From: Planctomycetota bacterium
Lineage (GTDB): Bacteria > Planctomycetota > Phycisphaerae > Sedimentisphaerales > Anaerohalosphaeraceae
Length of the DNA stretch: 64,000 nucleotides
Assembly (NCBI GenBank): GCA_029552545.1
Contig: JAKPDO010000043.1
Coordinates: 84,716 to 148,715, forward strand
Direction: 5' to 3'
The notes beneath the pieces are model-generated. The model ran no database searches, was not told the origin of the DNA, and saw only the letters and a program-made list of their open reading frames with translations. This document shows, piece after piece, positions 45,138-52,759 of this stretch. Every line of letters starts with the position of its first letter. The stretch's first letter is position 1. The position numbers and the translations under genes were made by a program.

Positions 45138-45626
45138 ATGGCCATCACTTTTAATGCGGATGAGATTTTTGAAATTGCAGAGCGAATTGAGAGCAATGCG
45201 GCTCGGTTTTATCGGGAAGCAGCCGGCAAGGCCGCCAAGACCGACCTAAAAAAAATGCTGCTGGATTTGTCGGCGATGGAAGAGGGACATGAAAAGACTT
45301 TTGCTTTGATGCGAAAAGATTTGGCTCCTACGGAAAAAGGAGCAACCGTTTATGATCCGGACGGTGAGGCGGCCCAGTATCTAAAAACGATGGCGGATTT
45401 CCATGGCACGGAAGGCAAGGCCGGCCCGATGGAAAAACTGACCGGCAAAGAGTCAATGGCGGAGCTGCTGAGAATCGCCATTAATGCTGAAAAGGATTCC
45501 ATTGCTTTTTATGTCGGCATCCGGGGTCTGGTGCCGTCAAAATCCGGCAAAGATAAGATTGAAAAAATCATCGTTGAAGAGATGTCTCACGTAACTGCGC
45601 TTGGGGCCAAGCTCCAGTCGTTGTAG
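45138..45626 (+). CDS. Ferritin-like/rubrerythrin-family di-iron protein
   Basis: 162 residues from the ATG at 45138. Rubrerythrin-type helices with Glu and ExxH ligands: IAERIESNAARFYREAA, LSAMEEGHEKTFALM, AINAEKDSIAFYVGI, IVEEMSHVTALGAKL. No rubredoxin domain. Resembles the COG1633-type family. Probably an iron- or peroxide-handling protein coupled to the ferritin by its 4-bp spacing. Confidence 0.87.
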   Translation: MAITFNADEIFEIAERIESNAARFYREAAGKAAKTDLKKMLLDLSAMEEGHEKTFALMRKDLAPTEKGATVYDPDGEAAQYLKTMADFHGTEGKAGPMEKLTGKESMAELLRIAINAEKDSIAFYVGIRGLVPSKSGKDKIEKIIVEEMSHVTALGAKLQSL

Positions 45627-45675
45627 CAGGGCGTAATCTGTTCAACAGAAAGCGGCAGGGAGGCAGGACATTCCA

Positions 45676-46737
45676 ATGACCCCGCAGGCCCGACAGTCTT
45701 GGCTCCGCAAGCAGCCGGTGATGCGAAAAGTGCTGCTGGCGCTGGTGCCCTGTCTGCTGGGCGGCTGGTATTATTTCGGTTTTCGAATCGTCGCAATGGC
45801 GGCCTTCTGCTGCGTGTGGGGGTTTTTCCTCGAATGGCTTTTCTGCCGCCGCCGAAATGAGCCGGTCAGCGAGGCCGTGTTCGTGACGGCTATTCTGTTT
45901 GTACTCATTATGCCGCCGACTGTGGGCTGGCATGTGCTGGCGGTTGGGATAGCTTTTGCGGTCATTTTCAGTAAGGAGGTTTTCGGAGGATTCGGAAGAA
46001 ATTTTTTCAATCCAGCGATGGCCGGGCGCTGTTTCGTTTATATCTGCTTTCCCGTGGCGATGACAGGCGTCTGGTCGCCGCCGGCTCAGGGGCCGCTTGG
46101 GGCCTTGCTGCAATGGTCAACCGCTGTCGGCCCGGACGGCGTATCGGCCGTCACGAGTGCCACCCCGATGGCTCATAAAAAAGCCGGCAGGATTCAGCTG
46201 GGAACCTGGACCGAACCGTCTGGGGATATTCCTTTTCTCATCGACGAAAAACAAACCGTGACCGTCTCCAAATGGACGGTATTCAAAAGGTTTTTCTTCG
46301 GGCGAATCGGCGGTTCGGCGGGCGCAACCAGCGCCCTGCTGATTCTGATAGGGGGGATGTACCTTTTCGTCACCAAAACAGCCAGCCGGACTATCATCCT
46401 TTCTGTAGTCGGCTCTTATGCTGTCCTGAACGAAATTCTCTACCAGCTGGGTGTTCAGCCGGTGCCCGGGGCGATGATGGCCGTCCTCGGAGGCGGGTTC
46501 CTGCTGGGTGCCTTTTTTATGGCGACAGACCCCGTCACTTCTCCGCGTACGGAACCGGCCAAAATTATCTATGGGATTCTCATCGGCACCTGCACGCTGG
46601 TAATTCGGAACTTCTCGATTTTTAACGGCGGTCTGATGTTTTCCATTTTGCTTGGAAACATGTTTGCTCCGATTCTGGATGTGGCGGTCAATGCCTGGCA
46701 GCAGCGCCGCAAACCGGTTCAGGAGGCGACTGTATGA
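45676..46737 (+). CDS. NqrB/RnfD-like flavin-bearing membrane subunit
   Basis: 353 residues with about nine membrane helices. The flavin-attachment motif appears as VTSATPMAHKK, Thr163 (TSAT), where NqrB and RnfD carry a covalent FMN. Signature GGFGRNFFNPAMAGRCFVYICFP and TDPVTSPRTEPAKIIYGILIGTCT fit. The length is nearer RnfD than NqrB. First gene of a five-gene ion-pump operon; ribosome binding site GGGAGG lies 15 bp upstream. The last 4 bp overlap the next gene. Confidence 0.9.
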   Translation: MTPQARQSWLRKQPVMRKVLLALVPCLLGGWYYFGFRIVAMAAFCCVWGFFLEWLFCRRRNEPVSEAVFVTAILFVLIMPPTVGWHVLAVGIAFAVIFSKEVFGGFGRNFFNPAMAGRCFVYICFPVAMTGVWSPPAQGPLGALLQWSTAVGPDGVSAVTSATPMAHKKAGRIQLGTWTEPSGDIPFLIDEKQTVTVSKWTVFKRFFFGRIGGSAGATSALLILIGGMYLFVTKTASRTIILSVVGSYAVLNEILYQLGVQPVPGAMMAVLGGGFLLGAFFMATDPVTSPRTEPAKIIYGILIGTCTLVIRNFSIFNGGLMFSILLGNMFAPILDVAVNAWQQRRKPVQEATV

Positions 46738-47345
46738 ATTCCCGTTCTTTCTATGCAGTCGGCTATATGTTCCTGGTTACGGCGTTCTTCAGTACGCTGA
46801 TTATCGGATTTGCCCGTGGGACGCAAACCCGTGTTCAGGCCAATGAGCGTCTGGCTTTTGAAAAGGCGGTGTTGACGGCTTTCGGAACTTTTTCCTATAA
46901 CACGGATGCAGAGGTCAATCGGCTGTTTGAGGGGCATTTCGCTCAGAGCCCGGAATATGGGAAGGCCTGGGTTTATAAAAAAGACGGTGTGCTTGCCGGT
47001 TTTGCTCTGCCGTTTGAAGGGAAAGGGTTCTGGGCTCCTATCAAGGGAGTTGCCGCCGTTTCTGCGGATGGTCGAACGCTGCAGGGACTGGCTTTTTACG
47101 AAGTCAATGAAACGCCGGGTTTGGGGGCCCGGATTGTGGAACCGTTTTTCCGCCGTCAGTTCGAGGGGCTGCAGCTTCGCTCGGAGGGACTGCCGCTGGA
47201 GCTGAAGCCGGAAGGGACGGTTTTATCGGAAGGACAGGTGCACGCCATCAGCGGAGCCACCCAAACCTGTGTGCGTCTGGAGGCGATTTTAAATGAGCAG
47301 CTGAAAGACTGGCTGGACATGATGCGCAGGGAGGGGCGATTGTGA
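46734..47345 (+). CDS. NqrC/RnfG-like FMN-binding subunit
   Basis: 203 residues. One N-terminal membrane helix (about 8-28) and a periplasmic FMN-binding domain: FYEVNETPGLGARI and the covalent-FMN motif ISGATQT (SGAT, Thr176). In Nqr and Rnf this subunit passes electrons on the outer face. Overlaps its neighbours by 4 bp on both sides (ATGA-type junctions). Confidence 0.92.
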   Translation: MNSRSFYAVGYMFLVTAFFSTLIIGFARGTQTRVQANERLAFEKAVLTAFGTFSYNTDAEVNRLFEGHFAQSPEYGKAWVYKKDGVLAGFALPFEGKGFWAPIKGVAAVSADGRTLQGLAFYEVNETPGLGARIVEPFFRRQFEGLQLRSEGLPLELKPEGTVLSEGQVHAISGATQTCVRLEAILNEQLKDWLDMMRREGRL

Positions 47346-47965
47346 AGACGGCGTCTGTCAAACCCATGCAGGAAATCATTCGCGACGGGCTCTGGAAAGA
47401 TAACCCCATCTTTCGCCAGATTCTGGGGATATGCAGTACGCTGGCCGTTACCAATCTGGTGCTGAATACGTTTGTGATGTGCACGGCTCTGACGCTCGTG
47501 ACGGCCTTAAGCTGCTGGACGGTTTCTCTGCTGCGCAGCTGGACCCCCCGGAATATCCGGATGATGGTGCAGACGCTGATTATCGCCTTTTATGTGATTA
47601 TAGTGGATGTGGTTCTGAAGGCCTATTGGCCGGATATGAGCCGCAGTCTGGGCCCGTATGTAGGGCTGATTATCACCAACTGCATCGTGATGGGCCGCTG
47701 CGAGGCCTTTGCCGGTTCGAATCCGCCGGGTGCGGCTTTCTGGGACGGCTTTTTTAATGGATTGGGGTATTCTGCTGTGCTGCTCGTGATTGCGGTCATT
47801 CGGGAAGGGCTGGGGATGGGGACCTTCTGCGGCTGGCCGCTGCCGTATTTTTCCACACATTGGGATAAATGGATTATTATGGTGATGCCGCCGGGCGGGT
47901 TTTTTGTGCTGGCTTGTGTTATTTGGGCCTGCCGGTCGATTCGGCCCAGGGAGGTCAAACAATGA
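47342..47965 (+). CDS. NqrD/RnfE-like membrane subunit
   Basis: 207 residues, about six membrane helices. Conserved sequence: GLWKDNPIFRQILGICSTLAVTN at the N-terminus, GLIITNCIVMGRCEAFA in the middle (the conserved Asn-Cys of the iron centre between RnfA/E or NqrD/E), GLGYSAVLLVIAVIREGLGMGT. Overlaps the next gene in the ATGA junction at 47962-47965. Confidence 0.93.
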   Translation: MKTASVKPMQEIIRDGLWKDNPIFRQILGICSTLAVTNLVLNTFVMCTALTLVTALSCWTVSLLRSWTPRNIRMMVQTLIIAFYVIIVDVVLKAYWPDMSRSLGPYVGLIITNCIVMGRCEAFAGSNPPGAAFWDGFFNGLGYSAVLLVIAVIREGLGMGTFCGWPLPYFSTHWDKWIIMVMPPGGFFVLACVIWACRSIRPREVKQ

Positions 47966-48561
47966 ATGCACTCGGCGCAGAACTCTGGCAGGCGGTTGTG
48001 GTTTGTTTTGCCGCTGTCTTTACCAACAACATCCTGCTGACAACGTTTTTGGGGATGTGCCCGTTTACGTCCGTATCTCGCGAAGTGCGTACGGCCGCCG
48101 GGCTGGGCGGGGCGGTCGTCTTTGTGATGACATTTACCTGTCTGCTGAACTGGATGGCCTATCACTGGATTCTGGTTCCGCTGCGGCTGGAGTTTTTCCG
48201 GTTTATTCTGTTTATTATCATCATTGCGGCGTTTGTGCAGGTGGTTGAGATGATTCTGGACCGGTTCTCGCCGCGGCTCTATCAGAATCTGGGCATCTTT
48301 CTGCCGCTGATTACGGTCAACTGTGCGATTCTGGGTGCCTCGCTCTTTATGGTCATCCGCGAGTATTCCCTGATTGTGACGATTGGATACGGTTTCGGCA
48401 GCGGGCTGGGCTGGCTTCTGGCCATCCTGGCCATGGCGGGGATTCGCCAGCGGTTTAATGAGTCCCGTGTACCGGCGGGGCTTCAGGGACCGGGTATTAC
48501 TCTGATTATCGCCGGCCTGATGGCGCTGGCTTTTATCGGCTTTACGGGGGTGCTGTCCTGA
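47962..48561 (+). CDS. NqrE/RnfA-like membrane subunit
   Basis: 199 residues from the ATG at 47962; the longer frame back to 47869 lies in the previous gene. About six helices; FTNNILLTTFLGMCPFTSVSREVRTAAGLGGAVVF and FLPLITVNCAILGASLFM carry the conserved Cys that with the D/E partner holds an iron-sulphur centre. Paralogous to the previous gene in opposite membrane topology. Stop and next start share TGATG. Confidence 0.93.
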   Translation: MNALGAELWQAVVVCFAAVFTNNILLTTFLGMCPFTSVSREVRTAAGLGGAVVFVMTFTCLLNWMAYHWILVPLRLEFFRFILFIIIIAAFVQVVEMILDRFSPRLYQNLGIFLPLITVNCAILGASLFMVIREYSLIVTIGYGFGSGLGWLLAILAMAGIRQRFNESRVPAGLQGPGITLIIAGLMALAFIGFTGVLS

Positions 48562-49664
48562 TGGTGCTTGAGATTATCCGAGATGTTCTGGCTGTCAGCT
48601 CAGCGGCGGCGTTTTTGACGCTGGTTCTGGTTCTTTGTGAGGGACTGATTTTAAACTACGGTCCCTGTGAAGTGACCATCAACGGTTCCCGCAAAGAGAC
48701 GGTTCAGGGCGGAAAATCTCTTTTGTCCTCTCTGCAGGAAAAGAAGATTTTTATTCCAAGCGCCTGCGGCGGACGGGGCACCTGCGGTGTATGCAAAGTA
48801 AAGGTTCTCGAAGGCGGGGGGCCGCTGCTGCCGACGGAAACGCCGCTTTTGACCAAACAGGAGCAGCAGGCCGGTGTCCGGCTTTCTTGCCAGGTCAAAG
48901 TGCGCGGGCCGCTGGCGATTGAGATTCCGGAGGAGCTTTTCCGGGTGCGGCAGTATCAGGCCCGATGCAGCCGCATTGAAGACCTGACCTATGATATGAA
49001 GCGGTTTACCTTTGAACTGACCGAACCGGAGACGATTTCGTTTACGGCCGGACAATATGTTCAGCTTCGCTGTCCGCCCTATAAGGGCAGCCGGGAGGAA
49101 GTGATGCGGGCGTATTCCATCGCCTCCGATCCGCTCGAGAATCGACGGATTGATTTGATTATTCGTCGTGTCCCGAAAGGCATCTGCACCACCTGGTGCT
49201 TTGACTATCTTCGCCAAGGGGATCCTGTTTCGTTCACCGGGCCTTTCGGCAATTTTTATCTTCGGGATACGCAGACGCCGAAACTGTTTATCGCCGGCGG
49301 CAGCGGCATCGCCCCGTTTGTTTCCATCCTCTGGCAGATGAAACATGCCAATGACGGCCGTCAGACGGTTTTCTTTTTCGGCGGAAACCGCACGGAGGAT
49401 TTGTGTCTGCTGGATGAAATGAAGGCATTTGAACAGACCCTGCTGAATTTTCGCTTTGTGCCGGTCGTGGCCGAGCCGGCTCCCGAAAGCCGCTGGTCCG
49501 GCCAGACCGGGCTGGTGACCGAAGCAGTTCAGCGCACTTTCGAACGGCTGGACGGCTGGGAGGGGTATTTGTGCGGCGGCCCCGGGATGATTGAGGCGGC
49601 CATTCGGGTTCTTCGGCAAATGGGAATCCCCGACGAGAAGATTTATTATGATAAATTTGCATAG
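48561..49664 (+). CDS. nqrF: NqrF-like NADH-oxidising subunit
   Basis: 367 residues. One N-terminal membrane helix (about 12-32), a plant-type [2Fe-2S] domain with Cys69, Cys75, Cys78 and Cys110 (ACGGRGTCGVCKV, LSCQVKV), an FAD domain (RAYSIASDPLENRRIDLIIRR) and an NADH domain (FIAGGSGIAPFVSILWQM, CGGPGMIEAAIRVL, ending KIYYDKFA). NqrF feeds NADH electrons to the pump. It occupies the place where a true Rnf operon would carry RnfB/RnfC. Somewhat shorter than the usual NqrF. Confidence 0.88.
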   Translation: MVLEIIRDVLAVSSAAAFLTLVLVLCEGLILNYGPCEVTINGSRKETVQGGKSLLSSLQEKKIFIPSACGGRGTCGVCKVKVLEGGGPLLPTETPLLTKQEQQAGVRLSCQVKVRGPLAIEIPEELFRVRQYQARCSRIEDLTYDMKRFTFELTEPETISFTAGQYVQLRCPPYKGSREEVMRAYSIASDPLENRRIDLIIRRVPKGICTTWCFDYLRQGDPVSFTGPFGNFYLRDTQTPKLFIAGGSGIAPFVSILWQMKHANDGRQTVFFFGGNRTEDLCLLDEMKAFEQTLLNFRFVPVVAEPAPESRWSGQTGLVTEAVQRTFERLDGWEGYLCGGPGMIEAAIRVLRQMGIPDEKIYYDKFA

Positions 49665-49673
49665 AGAAGCGGT

Positions 49674-50129
49674 ATGAAACGTTCGCCTTCGGACATTCGA
49701 TTGGAAAAACTGCTCCGAAGCTCCAAGCTCGTCGCCGGCGGGTTTATGGGGGATGACCCGCGCACGCCGGAGGAAGTGATTCGGGAGGATGCCGCCTGTC
49801 TGGAGCGGCTGGGTAAAACAGCGGCCCAGATTGCCGAGCGAATGCGGAAGCTGACGGAAGCCGCATCTGCCGCTTTGGGCAATTCCGTTCAGCTGGAGGG
49901 AAAATTCGAAGTCCGCTGTGAGGAGTGGAAGGGGGGGCTGATTTGTCCGTGGCCGCATCCGGGCCGTTTTCCCAAGCGGCTGACCGTCTGCCGACGTCTC
50001 GATACGGGACGCGAGATTGTCTGGTCGGATTTGAATATCCACCTGATTGAGGCCCACGGCTTTTTTGAAGGAAAGGGGGCTTCGTATCGTTTGGAACCGG
50101 AGGACCTGGTACAGGTTCTCTTTGAGTAA
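49674..50129 (+). CDS. Hypothetical protein after the nqr-like operon
   Basis: 151 residues, start 9 bp after nqrF-like stop. No membrane helix or signal peptide, two cysteines (CEEWKGGLICPWP-like region around residue 80). Not recognised. The spacing and orientation make it part of the operon. It may be an assembly factor or a soluble link between the pump and rubredoxin, but this is only position-based. Confidence 0.6.
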   Translation: MKRSPSDIRLEKLLRSSKLVAGGFMGDDPRTPEEVIREDAACLERLGKTAAQIAERMRKLTEAASAALGNSVQLEGKFEVRCEEWKGGLICPWPHPGRFPKRLTVCRRLDTGREIVWSDLNIHLIEAHGFFEGKGASYRLEPEDLVQVLFE

Positions 50130-50160
50130 AACGGTTTTTTGATTCGAAAGGATGTTTACG

Positions 50161-50322
50161 ATGAAAAAGTATCGCTGTCTGATGTGCGGGTATATTTATG
50201 ACCCGAAAAAGGGAGACCCGGAAAACGGGGTCCAACCCGGCACGGCTTTCGAAGACCTGCCGGAGGACTGGGTTTGCCCGGAATGCGGTGCCGGAAAAGA
50301 GGAATTTGAAGAAGTTCGATGA
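50161..50322 (+). CDS. Rubredoxin
   Basis: 53 residues; AAAGGA upstream of the ATG at 50161. Two CxxC loops, [10 protein letters not shown] and [11 protein letters not shown], which hold one iron, with the [22 protein letters not shown] core. Small electron carrier, likely donor to the rubrerythrin and flavodiiron protein encoded upstream. Confidence 0.95.
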   Translation: MKKYRCLMCGYIYDPKKGDPENGVQPGTAFEDLPEDWVCPECGAGKEEFEEVR

Positions 50323-50338
50323 TGACAGGGTATTGAGA

Positions 50339-50373
50339 AAAGCCCTAAGAAATGTTCTTGGGGCTTTTTTTTC
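50339..50373 (+). terminator. Terminator after rubredoxin
   Basis: AGCCCTAAGAA (50341-50351) pairs with TTCTTGGGGCT (50355-50365) with one G-U pair and is followed by eight T (TTTTTTTT). Confidence 0.75.
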
Positions 50374-50399
50374 TTTGAAACGGCCGGGGAAAGCGGCGA

Positions 50400-51944
50400 A
50401 TGAAAAAAATTGTTCCCAGACTACAGGAAAGCGGCCCGATTTTCTGCGTGGAAACCGCTGCCGGTCCTTCCTCCGTTGTTGTCTTTGGGGCCTCCGGAGA
50501 CCTGGCCCATCGGAAACTGTATCCGAGTCTGTATGCCCTTTTTTCCTCCGGTCTGTTGAGTCAGTCCTTCTATCTGCTCGGCTGCGGACGGACGCCGATG
50601 ACCGATGAGTCGTTTCGGGCGGAGATTGAGAAAAATCTCCCATCGGAAACAGCCGGGAAGGTTTCTTCAAAAGCGGCTTTTCTGGAACGGTGTTTTTATG
50701 CAGCGGGGGATTATCAGTCCAAAGACCTTTATGAAACACTTCAGCAGCGTATGACAGACCTGGACGGCCGCTACAATATCGAGGGGGTGCGTTTGTTTTA
50801 TCTGGCTGTGCCGCCGACGGTGGTGAAGCCAATCGTTGAACGGCTGGCGGAAAGCAAACTGGCCTGTCCGGCCTCTACAGGACGCTTTCAGCAGGTACGA
50901 CTGGTTCTGGAGAAGCCGTTTGGAACAGATTCGGCCTCCGCAGCGGAGCTGGAGCGGGTTCTGCATCGCTGTTTTCATGAATCGCAAATCTATCGGCTGG
51001 ATCATTATCTCGGCAAAGACACGGTCCAGAATATCCTGGTCTTTCGGTTTGCCAACAGTCTGTTTGAACCCATTTGGAACCGCAATTATATCGATCATGT
51101 CCAGATTACAATCGCCGAGTCTATTGGTGTAGAGCATCGAGGGGGCTATTATGACCAGACGGGAGCCCTGCGGGATATGTTTCAAAACCACATGCTCCAG
51201 ATTTTGTCTCTGGTTGCGATGGAACCCCCCAGTTCGCTGAGTGCCGAGGCCGTTCGGGATGAAAAGGCCAAGGTGTTGCGCTCAATTGCTCCTTTATCTG
51301 CGGACCCTCTGAATCCTTCTGTGGTCCGAGCTCAATACGGCCCCGGAGAAGTTGACGGCAAAGCTGTCTGTGGGTATCGGCAGGAGAAAGGCATCCGGCC
51401 GGACTCCATAACGGAGACGTTTGCGGCGGCTCGAATCCTGATAGAGAATTGGCGTTGGAACGGGGTTCCTTTTTATTTGCGCACGGGCAAGCGTCTTCCG
51501 CGAAAGTTGACGGAGGTTGTTGTCTGTTTCAAGTCTGTTCCCCATACTCTTTTTCCGCAGTTTCAGCGAGAGATACTGCCTGCCAATAGTCTCCGTTTTC
51601 AGATTCAGCCGGAAGAGGGGATTTTTCTGCAATTGCAGGCCAAAAGGCCCGGAGCGAAGTTGTCTCTTGCAACCCTCGAGATGGCCGTAGATTATCGGCA
51701 AATCTTCGGATTCCGGATGCCCGAGGCCTATCAGCAGCTTCTTTTAGATTGTCTTGTAGGTGACCAGACACTCTTTACGCGGCATGATTCTATTCTCCTT
51801 GCCTGGAAACTTCTCGAGCCGGTTTTAGATAGATGGAATAACTCAAAAGGAGATAATATTTTTATTTATCCCTCCGGAACATCTTCAATCCTTCCTGCTG
51901 ATGAGCTTATTCAAAAAACCGGTCATTTTTGGAATCCCTTGTGA
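50400..51944 (+). CDS. zwf: Glucose-6-phosphate 1-dehydrogenase
   Basis: 514 residues. NADP-binding VVVFGASGDLAHRKLYPSLYAL, substrate motif YRLDHYLGKDTVQNI with the catalytic His region, and RWNGVPFYLRTGKRLPRK. First step of the oxidative pentose phosphate pathway. The N-terminal about 20 residues before the Rossmann motif are longer than usual. A terminator precedes it, so it is a separate unit from the nqr-like operon. Confidence 0.95.
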   Translation: MKKIVPRLQESGPIFCVETAAGPSSVVVFGASGDLAHRKLYPSLYALFSSGLLSQSFYLLGCGRTPMTDESFRAEIEKNLPSETAGKVSSKAAFLERCFYAAGDYQSKDLYETLQQRMTDLDGRYNIEGVRLFYLAVPPTVVKPIVERLAESKLACPASTGRFQQVRLVLEKPFGTDSASAAELERVLHRCFHESQIYRLDHYLGKDTVQNILVFRFANSLFEPIWNRNYIDHVQITIAESIGVEHRGGYYDQTGALRDMFQNHMLQILSLVAMEPPSSLSAEAVRDEKAKVLRSIAPLSADPLNPSVVRAQYGPGEVDGKAVCGYRQEKGIRPDSITETFAAARILIENWRWNGVPFYLRTGKRLPRKLTEVVVCFKSVPHTLFPQFQREILPANSLRFQIQPEEGIFLQLQAKRPGAKLSLATLEMAVDYRQIFGFRMPEAYQQLLLDCLVGDQTLFTRHDSILLAWKLLEPVLDRWNNSKGDNIFIYPSGTSSILPADELIQKTGHFWNPL

Positions 51945-51980
51945 TTTATAAGTCTCTTTAGAACCATATATTATCTCTAA

Positions 51981-52018
51981 ATGTGAAAAATTCAAAAATA
52001 TTGTGATTAAAATAGCAA
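51981..52018 (+). promoter_or_regulatory. Two Rex-box-like sites
   Basis: ATGTGAAAAATTCAAAA (51981-51997) and TTGTGATTAAAATAGCAA (52001-52018) resemble the Rex operator TTGTGAA-N4-TTCACAA, each imperfectly. They lie just upstream of the -35 of the rex promoter, which fits NADH-controlled autoregulation of the hydrogenase operon. Confidence 0.4.
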
Positions 52019-52024
52019 AAACCC

Positions 52025-52052
52025 TTGACATTTTTTGAGGTCATTTTATATT
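52025..52052 (+). promoter_or_regulatory. Promoter of the rex-hyd operon
   Basis: Perfect TTGACA (52025-52030), 16 bp, TATATT (52047-52052), 75 bp before the rex start. Confidence 0.6.
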
Positions 52053-52126
52053 TGTTTTAAATAATGGGATACAAAGAATCATAAAAAGGCATTAGAAGGA
52101 AAATAAAAAAGGAAAAGGGGAAGTTA

Positions 52127-52759
52127 ATGGTGAACAGAAAATGTATAATTAGGTTGTCGCGATACAAAAGCGCCCTCCAGCGGCTGAAGGCCTTAGGGTT
52201 TGTAAAAGTTTTTTCAGGCAACCTGGCGGATGCGGCCGGCGTGACTTCTTCCCAGGTGCGGAAGGACTTTTCGCTTTTTGGAATCACGGGGAATCGTCGA
52301 GGCGGCTACAGTGTGGATGAGCTGATTTCCAAGATTCTTGAAATTCTCGGCAAAAATGAACTCCAGCGGGTGGTTTTGGTGGGGGCCGGCAATATCGGAA
52401 CCGCCCTGATGCGATACAAGGGATTCGAGTCAGGGGGGATTAAGATAGCCGCCGCTTTTGATATTGACCCGGAGAAAATTCACCGGGATTCTGATCCGCC
52501 CATCCTGCCCTTGGAAGAGTTTGCGGACTACGTGAAGAAAAACTCGATTCGTGTGGCGATTCTTGCCGTGCCGGATGTGGCGGCTCATCACGTTTCTGAA
52601 CTAATGATTCGTTCCGGAATTATGGGGATTCTGAATTTCGCGCCGATTCAGCTACGGGGAGCTGAGAAAGTAATTATTAACAATATTAATCTCGAAGTCG
52701 AGCTGGAAAACCTGATTTACTTTGTCAATGCGATGCAGAAAACCGGACAGATTGAATGA
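52127..52759 (+). CDS. rex: Redox-sensing transcriptional repressor Rex
   Basis: 210 residues, AAAAGGGG before the start. N-terminal winged helix (IIRLSRYKSALQRLKALGFVKVFSGNLADAAGVTSSQVRKDFSLFG) and a Rossmann domain with VVLVGAGNIGTALMRYKGF for NADH. Represses target genes until NADH rises. It heads the hydrogenase operon and ends overlapping the histidine kinase (ATGA). Confidence 0.94.
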   Translation: MVNRKCIIRLSRYKSALQRLKALGFVKVFSGNLADAAGVTSSQVRKDFSLFGITGNRRGGYSVDELISKILEILGKNELQRVVLVGAGNIGTALMRYKGFESGGIKIAAAFDIDPEKIHRDSDPPILPLEEFADYVKKNSIRVAILAVPDVAAHHVSELMIRSGIMGILNFAPIQLRGAEKVIINNINLEVELENLIYFVNAMQKTGQIE

